Shown: one piece after another, positions 1 through 5,587 of the stretch
Position numbering within the stretch: the stretch's first letter is position 1
Layout: each line of letters begins with the position of its first letter
Assembly: GCA_902464345.1 (NCBI GenBank)
Contig: CABQJA010000153.1
Coordinates: forward strand, 1 to 5,587
Direction: 5' to 3'
Source of the DNA: an uncultured Clostridium sp.
GTDB lineage: Bacteria > Bacillota > Clostridia > Lachnospirales > Lachnospiraceae
DNA length: 5,587 nt
The notes under the pieces: model-generated
Told to the model about the DNA's origin: nothing
The model's database searches: none
What the model saw: the letters and a program-made list of their open reading frames with translations, nothing else
Made by a program: the position numbers and the translations under genes

Positions 1-73
1 GTTTATAATCAAGAATCTCGGACAGGAGGAATGGGATTATTTAAAGGAGGCACAGGAAGATGTTGAGAATTGA
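1..73 (+). CDS. C-terminal end of an upstream gene (partial, unknown)
   Basis: An open frame enters from the left edge (first complete codon at 2) and ends at TGA 71-73. It reads as a charged, helix-like tail, FIIKNLGQEEWDYLKEAQED followed by VEN, which has the composition of a genuine protein end. It overlaps the ABC ATPase start by 14 bases, and the ATPase RBS (AAGGAGG, 44-50) lies inside it, which is typical of coupled genes in one operon. Too little is visible to name a family. By context it could be another transporter component or a regulator, but that is a guess. The alternative is that this is untranslated leader. Confidence 0.55.
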   Translation, partial: FIIKNLGQEEWDYLKEAQEDVEN

Positions 74-884
74 GGATGTATCTAAGAATTTCAGAAGGAA
101 ACAGGTACTAAAGGGGGTATCCTGTGAGTTTCAAAATGGTGTGTATGGACTGTTAGGACCGAACGGAGCCGGAAAGACAACATTATTCCGGTGTATTTTA
201 AATCTATATCCTTATCAGGGAACGATAAGTCTGGATGCGGAGGAAGATGGAGAAATTCCACTGATAGGATATCTGCCACAGAAGATGGGTGTGTTCCCGA
301 ATCTGACAGTAGAGGAGCAGCTACGGTATTTTGCAAATGTGAAGGAGATTCGGAAGGAGGATTGTGCAGGTGAGATAGACCGGGTACTGCAACTGACCAA
401 TCTATCGGAAGTTCGAAAGGTAAAGGGTAAAAAGCTGTCCGGTGGTATGGTTCGGAGAGTAGGGATTGCACAGGCATTATTAAATCATCCTGCATTGATA
501 ATTTTTGATGAACCAACAACCGGACTGGATCCGGAAGAACGGATGCGATTTAAGAATCTGCTGCGTGAGATCGGAAAGGAAAGCATTGTCCTGCTATCGA
601 CGCATATTGTTGAAGATGTAGAGGCTGTGTGTGACCGGATATTGATCTTAAAAGATGGATGTCTGGCGGCTAAAGGAACACAGGAAGAAATCAGTCATAT
701 AGCAGATGGTCTGGTTTACGAGGTCTCAAAGGATGACGTTCTGTCAGAGGATTATATTGAGAAGGAGCGGGAAGCAGACGGAGAAATGCACTTCCGGATC
801 CTGACCAGAAGGCAGTTACCGGATAATCTGTTGCAGAAACCAAACGTAGAGGATGGATATTTATGCGTATTAAAAGAAATATAG
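60..884 (+). CDS. ABC transporter ATP-binding protein
   Basis: Cytoplasmic ATPase subunit (274 aa) that would power a membrane partner by ATP hydrolysis. The nucleotide-binding domain fills about residues 1-215. It has Walker A GPNGAGKTT at 33-41, a Q-loop glutamine in YLPQ at 74, the ABC signature LSGGM at 126-130, Walker B LIIFDEP at 146-152 with the catalytic Glu at 151, the D-loop GLD at 155-157 and the switch His at 182 (STHIVEDVE). Residues 215-274 form the short accessory tail usual in ABC-2-type or drug/peptide exporter ATPases. The ATG at 60 is chosen because AAGGAGG (44-50) lies 9 bases upstream and the protein then opens with the standard family N-terminus (MLRIEDVSKNF). It overlaps the upstream frame by 14 bases and the following membrane protein by 22, so the three are probably co-translated. 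The substrate cannot be read from the sequence. The ATPase assignment is firm; the export direction is inferred. Confidence 0.95.
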   Translation: MLRIEDVSKNFRRKQVLKGVSCEFQNGVYGLLGPNGAGKTTLFRCILNLYPYQGTISLDAEEDGEIPLIGYLPQKMGVFPNLTVEEQLRYFANVKEIRKEDCAGEIDRVLQLTNLSEVRKVKGKKLSGGMVRRVGIAQALLNHPALIIFDEPTTGLDPEERMRFKNLLREIGKESIVLLSTHIVEDVEAVCDRILILKDGCLAAKGTQEEISHIADGLVYEVSKDDVLSEDYIEKEREADGEMHFRILTRRQLPDNLLQKPNVEDGYLCVLKEI

Positions 885-1525
885 CAAGAAATCTGAAAAA
901 TATATACTGGCAGCTTAAGGGAATCGGAATCTTTAATCTGGCACCGGTTCTGGGGCTTTATGTACTCATACCGCTGGCCAATCTGGCGGCATACGGTATG
1001 GGGCATGACATGGATTATTTGTATGTGAATATTGTTAAGCAGTGCCAGATATTTTGCCCGATTCTGTCTGTCTGGTATGTTATTTTTGTTCTGGAGCATT
1101 GTATCGAGGAACCGGGCAACGAATTATTGTACATCCGGCATAGAAATAAGCTGCCGGAGCTACTCCTGTGTTATCTGGCATTTCAAATATTATTGCTTCC
1201 GCTGTTTGCGGTATATACGGGAATGTTTCCGGATCTGTGGTGGCTCTATCTGAAGCTGTGTGTGATACAGTTACTCTATCTTGGACTTGCGTACTTTACA
1301 GCATTTTTATGCAGAAAGATTACGATCAGTGTGCTGGCTGTATTGTGTTACAGTATATCAACTGTCATGGCTGCAACGATTGAGGTGCAGGGCATCAGTT
1401 ATTATAAGGTGATCGTGAATCAGGGGGCAGATCTGGTCCGGGAACTGATACCGTTCGCATTGGCAGCAGGTATTATGCTGATCGGGGGATGTATATGTAA
1501 TTATTATTTTCCAATGAGAAAATAA
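863..1525 (+). CDS. Six-helix membrane protein, probable ABC permease partner
   Basis: I do not recognise this 220-aa protein by family. A basic, amphipathic N-terminus (MRIKRNIARN, 1-20) precedes about six hydrophobic segments near residues 22-45, 60-79, 97-118, 128-148, 152-172 and 194-215. It ends in a short basic tail (PMRK). A positively charged cytoplasmic loop (YIRHRNK, 90-96) sits between helices 2 and 3. Size and topology fit a compact ABC-2-type permease, and the start codon lies 22 bases inside the ATPase gene, so the two are very likely a transporter pair. The helix borders are by-eye estimates. The protein is cysteine- and tyrosine-rich (for example C61, C65, C80, C103, C133, C150, C162). 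A non-transport integral membrane protein remains possible. It is the last gene of this operon before a 104-base gap with no convincing terminator. Confidence 0.8.
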   Translation: MRIKRNIARNLKNIYWQLKGIGIFNLAPVLGLYVLIPLANLAAYGMGHDMDYLYVNIVKQCQIFCPILSVWYVIFVLEHCIEEPGNELLYIRHRNKLPELLLCYLAFQILLLPLFAVYTGMFPDLWWLYLKLCVIQLLYLGLAYFTAFLCRKITISVLAVLCYSISTVMAATIEVQGISYYKVIVNQGADLVRELIPFALAAGIMLIGGCICNYYFPMRK

Positions 1526-1562
1526 GGATTGGTACCCGGCAGGCCTAACAAGCCATCTGTCC

Positions 1563-1591
1563 TTTATTCCCATATCGCAACCTCCTATAAT
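1563..1591 (+). promoter_or_regulatory. Candidate promoter of the hydroxyacid operon
   Basis: A perfect -10 hexamer TATAAT lies at 1586-1591. The best-placed -35 at 17-base spacing is TTTATT (1563-1568), only a 3/6 match to TTGACA, and there is no extended TG. This suggests a weak or activator-dependent promoter. Transcription would start near 1598, giving a leader of about 38 bases to the ATG at 1636. It lies in the only substantial intergenic gap, just where a promoter for the second operon is expected. The TATAAT may instead be chance within the inverted repeat. Confidence 0.4.
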
Positions 1592-1629
1592 GAGTCCTAA
1601 ATCATGAAACAGGTTAGGACGATAGGAGG
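1581..1629 (+). promoter_or_regulatory. Two-step inverted repeat covering the RBS (hairpin or operator)
   Basis: The outer arms CCTCCTAT (1581-1588) and ATAGGAGG (1622-1629) are perfectly complementary over 8 bases. The inner arms GTCCTAA (1594-1600) and TTAGGAC (1614-1620) are perfect over 7 bases, around a 13-base loop. They are separated by an asymmetric internal loop of 5 bases on the left (1589-1593) and 1 on the right (1621). The outer right arm contains the whole AGGAGG Shine-Dalgarno of the dehydrogenase, so if both arms are transcribed the hairpin would hide the RBS. If transcription starts at the TATAAT-derived site near 1598, the outer stem is lost. The inner repeat would then act as a DNA operator overlapping the start site. 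No known riboswitch class is recognised. Confidence 0.5.
1624..1629 (+). promoter_or_regulatory. RBS that fixes the dehydrogenase start at 1636
   Basis: AGGAGG abuts the ATG at 1630 with no spacer, which would not support initiation there. The in-frame ATG at 1636 has a 6-base spacer, so 1636 is the better start. The same AGGAGG is the right arm of the outer inverted repeat. Confidence 0.75.
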
Positions 1630-1635
1630 ATGCAT

Positions 1636-2715
1636 ATGGAGAATTATCAGTATTTTGCGCATGTAACAGAAGAGACACTGTTGAAATATTGTAAGGATAT
1701 CTTTATGGCGGCAGGCATGAGAGAGGAAGATGCGGCCTGCGTTGCAGATAACCTTGTGTTTGCGGATTGTTGCGGCATGGAGTCTCATGGTGTGATTCGG
1801 GTGCCTGCTTATACGAAGCGTTTGCAGGATCATGGTACGTCTGCAGATGCTGAGATCTGCATTGAAAAGGACAGCCCGACCACTGCACTGGTAAATGGCA
1901 ATAATGCAATGGGACAGGTTGTGTCTACGAAAGCAATGAAATTATGTATCGAAAAGGCCAGAGAAAATGGTGTTGCCTTTGTGGGAGTGAAGGGCAGCAA
2001 TCATTTTGGCATGGCATCTTATTATTCTGAAATGGCGTTACCGGAGGATATGATCGGTATGGTGTTTACATCACCGGCCGCACATCTGATGGCGCCAACC
2101 GGCGGTATTGAGCCGATTCTTGACAATAATCCATTTTCATTTGCAATTCCATCCGGAAAGGAGCTGCCGGTTGTGCTGGATATGGCGACATCGGTAGTGG
2201 CCCGTGGAAAGATAGGAGTTGCTTTAAATAAGGGTGAGAAGATTCCGAAGGACTGGGCAATGACTATTGATGGCCGGCCAACGGATGACCCGAAGGAAGC
2301 GTTTGACGGCATCCTGCTTCCGGTCGGTGGCTATAAGGGATATGGCCTGACCGTGATCGTGGGTATTTTGTCTGCAGTTCTGACCGGAGCATCTATTTTA
2401 TCGGAGGATGTAAAGGATTTCTATGCAGACACGGCAGAGGAACAGAATATCGGTCATCTTTTCGGGTGTATCCGGATTGACCGGTTTATGGATCCGGAGC
2501 TGTTTAAGAAGCATATGGACGAAATGATAGAAGAGATTAAGGGATGTAAGAAAGCACCGGGGGTAGAAGAGATCCTTCTTCCGGGTGAGCGTGAGTTTAA
2601 GAACCGGGAGAAGCACCGGGCAGAGGGCATCCCGTTGACAGAAAACACCTACCGGAATCTGGTAGAGGTAGGAAAGCGGTACGGACTTCCGGAAATCGAG
2701 GTGATCCGCCTATGA
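1636..2715 (+). CDS. Ldh2-superfamily 2-hydroxyacid dehydrogenase (malate/L-lactate dehydrogenase-like)
   Basis: NAD(P)-dependent cytoplasmic oxidoreductase of the malate/L-lactate dehydrogenase superfamily (Ldh_2, PF02615). The family also includes ureidoglycolate, sulfolactate and 2,3-diketogulonate enzymes and is unrelated in fold to classical LDH. The 359 residues match family length. Seen motifs (numbered from the 1636 ATG) are ESHGVIRVPAY near 49-59, with the family's catalytic His/Arg pair at about H51 and R55; NNAMGQ at 89-94; SNHFGM at 121-126 with the conserved active-site His123; the Asn-rich DNNPFSFAIP segment near 163-172; LDMATSVVARGK near 181-192; and GGYKGYGL at 231-238 with a glycine-rich cofactor-site pattern. 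The ATG at 1630 would add only Met-His and has no RBS spacing. The stop overlaps the LarA-like start by ATGA, implying coupling and a shared substrate, probably a 2-hydroxyacid oxidised to its 2-oxoacid. The family call is firm. Lactate, malate, sulfolactate or sugar-acid specificity cannot be decided from the sequence. Confidence 0.92.
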   Translation: MENYQYFAHVTEETLLKYCKDIFMAAGMREEDAACVADNLVFADCCGMESHGVIRVPAYTKRLQDHGTSADAEICIEKDSPTTALVNGNNAMGQVVSTKAMKLCIEKARENGVAFVGVKGSNHFGMASYYSEMALPEDMIGMVFTSPAAHLMAPTGGIEPILDNNPFSFAIPSGKELPVVLDMATSVVARGKIGVALNKGEKIPKDWAMTIDGRPTDDPKEAFDGILLPVGGYKGYGLTVIVGILSAVLTGASILSEDVKDFYADTAEEQNIGHLFGCIRIDRFMDPELFKKHMDEMIEEIKGCKKAPGVEEILLPGEREFKNREKHRAEGIPLTENTYRNLVEVGKRYGLPEIEVIRL

Positions 2716-3995
2716 AGCAATGGATTCCCTATGGAGAAAAGAAGTTAGAGTTTGAGATTGAAGATTCCCGCCTGCTCTGGCGGGTATCTCCGAAGAATCT
2801 TCCGGGTGCGGAGGATGAGGAGGCAGAGGTAATGCGAGCCCTGCTTCATCCGATCGGCAGTCCGACATTAAAGGAACTGATCGGTGCGCCGGAGGGAAAA
2901 ACGATAGCTATTGTGGTGGATGACAATACACGGGTAACACCGGCGGAAAAGCTGTTGAAACCGCTGCTGAAACTGTTGGAGGAATACGGTGTAGACAGTC
3001 ATCAGGTAAAGGTGATTTTTGCATTAGGCAGTCACCGGCCGATGACGGAGGAAGAGATGATCCGGAAGATCGGTCGGGAGTGCTACGACAGGGTGACTAC
3101 GATCAATCATGAGTATGATAATGATGAGAAGCTGGTTCGGCTGGGGTATACCTCTCAGAATACACCGGTAATCGTGAACCGGGATTTTTACGAATCGGAT
3201 GTGAAGATCTGCATCGGGAATATTATTCCGCAGTTTATTGCCGGCTGGTCCGGTGGTGCAAAGATCATCCAGCCGGGGATCTCGGGAAAGGATACAACGG
3301 CACAGGTACATTTAAATGGCAGCTTGGACTGGCCGAAACGGCTTGGGAATCCGGAGAATAATATTCGTCTGGATATGGAGGAAATCGCCCGGATTGCGGG
3401 TGTTGATTTTATCATTAATACCATTCTGAATCTGGATAATGAGATCCGGCATGTGGTAGCCGGAGATCTGGTGGCGGCGCACCGGGTCGGAGTCACATAT
3501 GCCAGAGAGATTTATGAGAGCCGGATCAGCCGGCAGGCAGAGATTGTAATTGCCGGAACCTATCCGGCGAATAAAGACATGTGGCAGGCAGACAAGGGAC
3601 TGGCAGCGGCCAGTCTGATGGTAGTTCCGGGTGGAACCGTGATCTGGTGTCCGCCATGTGAGGAAGGTGTCAGTCCGGAGCATCCGGTTCTGTTGGAAAT
3701 GGGTGACCGCCGGCCGGAGGAGGTATTGGCACTGTGTAATGCCGGTAAGGTAAAAGACCGGGTAGGAGCTTCCGCTCATATCATGATCGGAGTCATGCGG
3801 CGAATGTCGCATATCATCGTAGTCAGTGACGGTGTTACACCGGAAGAAATGAAACAGATGGGCTTTGATTATGCACGGTCGATCGACGAGGCGATTGCTA
3901 TGGCAACGGAGCGGGAAGGCCCGCAGTCAAGCATTGGAATATTGACACACGGAGCGGATATTGCACCCGTGGTAGATGACGGAGAGGAGCGATAA
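2712..3995 (+). CDS. LarA-like nickel-pincer 2-hydroxyacid racemase/epimerase (DUF2088)
   Basis: Homologue of nickel-dependent lactate racemase LarA (427 aa, usual length). It would invert the C2 stereocentre of a 2-hydroxyacid by hydride transfer on a covalently bound nickel-pincer nucleotide. Its numbering happens to track the Lactobacillus enzyme closely. The DNTRVTP motif has D71/R74 (D72/R75 in LarA), H108 lies in GSHRPM, the cofactor-binding lysine is K184 in GWSGGAK, and the nickel-ligand histidine is H200 in AQVH. W291, Q292 and K295 match the substrate-pocket Tyr/Gln/Lys of LarA. The notable change is Q174 (codon CAG, 3231-3233) in PQFIAG, where LarA has its second catalytic His. The ATG lies within the ATGA overlap with the dehydrogenase. 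No cofactor-synthesis genes (larB, larC, larE) are present here, so they must lie elsewhere if the enzyme is loaded. The family is clear, but calling it lactate racemase would be unsafe. Confidence 0.92.
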   Translation: MKQWIPYGEKKLEFEIEDSRLLWRVSPKNLPGAEDEEAEVMRALLHPIGSPTLKELIGAPEGKTIAIVVDDNTRVTPAEKLLKPLLKLLEEYGVDSHQVKVIFALGSHRPMTEEEMIRKIGRECYDRVTTINHEYDNDEKLVRLGYTSQNTPVIVNRDFYESDVKICIGNIIPQFIAGWSGGAKIIQPGISGKDTTAQVHLNGSLDWPKRLGNPENNIRLDMEEIARIAGVDFIINTILNLDNEIRHVVAGDLVAAHRVGVTYAREIYESRISRQAEIVIAGTYPANKDMWQADKGLAAASLMVVPGGTVIWCPPCEEGVSPEHPVLLEMGDRRPEEVLALCNAGKVKDRVGASAHIMIGVMRRMSHIIVVSDGVTPEEMKQMGFDYARSIDEAIAMATEREGPQSSIGILTHGADIAPVVDDGEER

Positions 3996-3997
3996 TT

Positions 3998-4918
3998 ATG
4001 GAAAAGAAAAGTATCATTTATATTGTGCTGACGGCATTTTTCTTTGGAACACTGGAAGTGGCGTCGAAGCTTGGAGGTGCCAGCTTCAATGCAATCCAGC
4101 TGGTGTTCCTGCGATTCCTGATCGGTGGTGTGATGCTGCTGCCATTTGCGATTCATGATCTTAAGAAACGGGCGTATAAGCTGACGAAATCCGACTTGTT
4201 TTATCTACTGGGTCTGGGTGTCATCTGCGTCTGCATCAGTATGGCAATGCTGCAGTATGGCGTGAAACGGGTCAATGCAAATCTGGCATCTATCATAATC
4301 AGTATGAACCCATTATTTACAATGATCTTCGCCCGGTTTCTGGTTGGGGAGCCATTTACGAAAAAGAAGGCATTGGTGCTGGTAATCAGCTTCATCGGTC
4401 TGCTGGTAGTCCTGAATCCGGCGACCCTGTTTACAGGCAGCATTGATCCGTTCGGCCTGATCATTACGCTGCTGGCAGCGATATCCTTTGGTCTGTTTAC
4501 CGCAATGGGTAAGAAACGGCTGGCAAAGATCGGCGGCATGGCACAGAACAGCTTTAGCTTCCTGCTTGGATGTGCGGTATTGTTCATCGTTATGCTGGTT
4601 GCAAAGATCCCGGTAGTGGAGGGTATCACATTGCAGAGCCTTCCGGTGCTTCTGTATCTTGGTATCTTTGTGACAGGTGCCGGATATATCTGTTTTATGA
4701 AAGCAGTCGAGATCGCCGGTCCGTCCAATGCATCCCTTGCATTCTTTATTAAACCGGTTCTGGCACCGGTAATCGCATTTCTGGTTTTAAGAGAGAAATT
4801 CACATGGAATCTGATCGTGGGAATTGTGATTATCCTGATTGGCTCCTATATCAATATGCGGCCGGAGAAAAAGACGGTAAAGGAAGAGAAACCGGTACAG
4901 GCTGTAAAGACGGTATAA
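3998..4918 (+). CDS. EamA/DMT-family transporter
   Basis: Integral membrane carrier of the drug/metabolite transporter superfamily, with two tandem EamA repeats in 306 aa. About ten hydrophobic helices are visible near residues 5-25, 33-51, 67-87, 96-116, 123-141, 150-171, 184-203, 216-235, 245-264 and 269-287. The repeat hallmarks are FFFGTLEVASK (14-24) with LRFLIGG (38-44), and the helix-4 ends VNANLASIIISMNPLF (92-107) and AGPSNASLAFFIKPVL (240-255), followed by VGEPF (116-120) and LREKF (264-268). A Lys/Glu-rich cytoplasmic tail follows residue 288. The ATG has GGAGAGGAG (3981-3989) 8 bases upstream and begins two bases after the LarA-like stop. The position suggests it moves the hydroxyacid or its product, but DMT carriers range widely (amino acids, sugars, metabolites) and either uptake or efflux is possible. 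The substrate is inferred from context only. Confidence 0.93.
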   Translation: MEKKSIIYIVLTAFFFGTLEVASKLGGASFNAIQLVFLRFLIGGVMLLPFAIHDLKKRAYKLTKSDLFYLLGLGVICVCISMAMLQYGVKRVNANLASIIISMNPLFTMIFARFLVGEPFTKKKALVLVISFIGLLVVLNPATLFTGSIDPFGLIITLLAAISFGLFTAMGKKRLAKIGGMAQNSFSFLLGCAVLFIVMLVAKIPVVEGITLQSLPVLLYLGIFVTGAGYICFMKAVEIAGPSNASLAFFIKPVLAPVIAFLVLREKFTWNLIVGIVIILIGSYINMRPEKKTVKEEKPVQAVKTV

Positions 4919-4972
4919 GAGAGGCATGTAAGGTAGTTATATAAGATAGAAAGAATAGGAGGTGCTGGCGGT

Positions 4973-5542
4973 ATGTCTATGCATAAGGATGATTTAAGAA
5001 GCAAGAAGGTCGTATTCGTAGCAAACTGTCTGCTGAATGCAAACAATAAGGTGCTGGAAGTGGCACGGTATGCCGGAATGTTTTCAGAGGTGATTCAGAT
5101 TCTGGATGAGTTCGGATTCGGTATTATTCAGATGCCATGTCCGGAGACCCTGTACTGCGGAAATCAGCGTTGGCATACGACCAGAAATCTGTATGATAAT
5201 GTAGGCTATCGGCGATTCTGCCGGAGCATGGCGGAACCAATGGCGGATTATATGGAGAACTATGCAAAGGTCGGATATGAGGTGGCAGGCATCCTGACCT
5301 GTGACGGTTCCCCGTCCTGTGGCATCACGAAATCCAGCTATTGTGAGGATTGGGGCGGCAGGCCGAAAGCAATCCCGCGGACGCTGGTGGATCTCCCGGG
5401 TATCTATATGGAGGAGCTGCTGGCATTACTGAAGGAGCGGGGGATTCAGATTCCGCCGGTATACGGACTCCCGATGGATGATTATGAGAAGAGTACACAG
5501 GAGATTCTGGATGATTTCCGGGCGTATGCGAAGAACTGGTAG
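4973..5542 (+). CDS. TudS-related putative Fe-S desulfidase (DUF523-like)
   Basis: A 189-aa cytoplasmic protein resembling the DUF523/TudS family (thiouracil desulfidases using a [4Fe-4S] cluster held by three Cys), particularly the clostridial CD3072-type branch. Three spaced motifs support this: ANCLLNANNKV (17-27) with C19, MPCPETLYCG (54-63) with C56 and E58, and DGSPSCGIT (111-119) with S115 and C116. C19, C56 and C116 are the expected cluster ligands, leaving an open iron site to take sulfur from a substrate. C62, C83, C110 and C124 are additional. The ATG at 4973 has AGGAGGTG (4957-4964) at good spacing; the in-frame ATG at 4979 is too far from it. A 54-base AT-rich gap without an obvious terminator separates it from the transporter, so co-transcription is likely. 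The family is recognised from motifs by recall. Desulfidase activity and substrate are unproven, and a role in Fe-S or sulfur handling for the LarA cofactor is an alternative. Confidence 0.75.
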   Translation: MSMHKDDLRSKKVVFVANCLLNANNKVLEVARYAGMFSEVIQILDEFGFGIIQMPCPETLYCGNQRWHTTRNLYDNVGYRRFCRSMAEPMADYMENYAKVGYEVAGILTCDGSPSCGITKSSYCEDWGGRPKAIPRTLVDLPGIYMEELLALLKERGIQIPPVYGLPMDDYEKSTQEILDDFRAYAKNW

Positions 5543-5554
5543 AGGGAAGAAAGT

Positions 5555-5587
5555 TTGCTGCGTATACAGGCAGGACATATCTGTGGC
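5555..5587 (+). CDS. Possible start of a next gene (TTG start, truncated by the window)
   Basis: A TTG at 5555 opens a frame that runs to the window edge, reading LLRIQAGHICG (Met first if it initiates). A purine-rich AGAGGGAAG (5541-5549) sits 5 bases upstream as a plausible but weak RBS. It begins 12 bases after the preceding stop, fitting continued operon structure. Only 11 codons are visible and all three forward frames are open here, so the call is tentative and no product can be suggested. Confidence 0.3.
   Translation, partial: MLRIQAGHICG

Noticed and set aside
31..66. Short ATG frame after AGGAGG (24-29)
   Set aside because: Only 11 codons, with a 1-base RBS spacer, and it overlaps the better upstream tail frame and the ATPase start.
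1538..1568. Possible intrinsic terminator after the ABC operon
   Set aside because: Only a 3-bp GGC/GCC stem with a 7-base loop plus a mismatched extension, followed by CCTTTATTCC rather than a T-run. This is too weak to call, so read-through into the next operon is possible.
1630..1632. ATG as the dehydrogenase start
   Set aside because: It directly abuts AGGAGG with no spacer. The in-frame ATG at 1636 has proper spacing and the added residues are not family-conserved.
3312..3812. 166-aa antisense open frame
   Set aside because: It lies opposite the LarA-like gene, whose motifs run through this entire stretch. Its composition (His, Ser, Arg, Pro) is typical of a shadow frame.
4201..4803. 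200-aa antisense open frame
   Set aside because: It lies wholly inside the EamA transporter gene, is rich in Arg/Thr/Ile/Pro with no family motif, and has no convincing RBS. It is a shadow of the coding strand.
4919..4972. Separate promoter before the TudS-like gene
   Set aside because: TATAAG-like AT-rich sequence is present but no -35 at sensible spacing. The gap is short and has no terminator, so co-transcription is simpler.

Overview
The window looks like chromosome of a low-to-moderate GC, Gram-positive anaerobe, most likely a gut Clostridia/Lachnospiraceae member. This rests on strong AGGAGG-type ribosome binding sites, tight same-strand gene packing with short overlaps, and protein families common in that group. 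It is an inference from style, not a taxonomic match. All genes lie on the + strand.

Region 1 (1-1525) is the 3' part of an ABC-transporter operon. It holds the last codons of an upstream gene, an ABC ATPase with all nucleotide-binding motifs, and a six-helix membrane protein that is its probable but divergent permease partner. The three overlap (14 and 22 bases), so they are probably translationally coupled.

Region 2 (1526-1629) is the only real intergenic gap. It carries a TATAAT box and a two-step inverted repeat whose outer right arm contains the Shine-Dalgarno sequence of the next gene. It reads as the control region of the second operon, either as an operator or as an RBS-masking hairpin.

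Region 3 (1636-5542) is a four-gene cassette: an Ldh2-superfamily (malate/L-lactate dehydrogenase-like) 2-hydroxyacid dehydrogenase; a LarA/DUF2088 nickel-pincer 2-hydroxyacid racemase/epimerase homologue overlapping it by ATGA; a ten-helix EamA/DMT transporter two bases further on; and, after 54 bases, a DUF523/TudS-related putative Fe-S desulfidase. The simplest reading is uptake or export of a 2-hydroxyacid, inversion of its C2 stereocentre, and NAD(P)-linked oxidation to the 2-oxoacid. The desulfidase raises the possibility of a sulfur-containing substrate. The LarA homologue keeps the residues that bind the nickel pincer cofactor but has Gln where lactate racemase has its second catalytic His, so its substrate or mechanism probably differs from lactate racemisation. 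A possible next gene begins with TTG close to the right edge.
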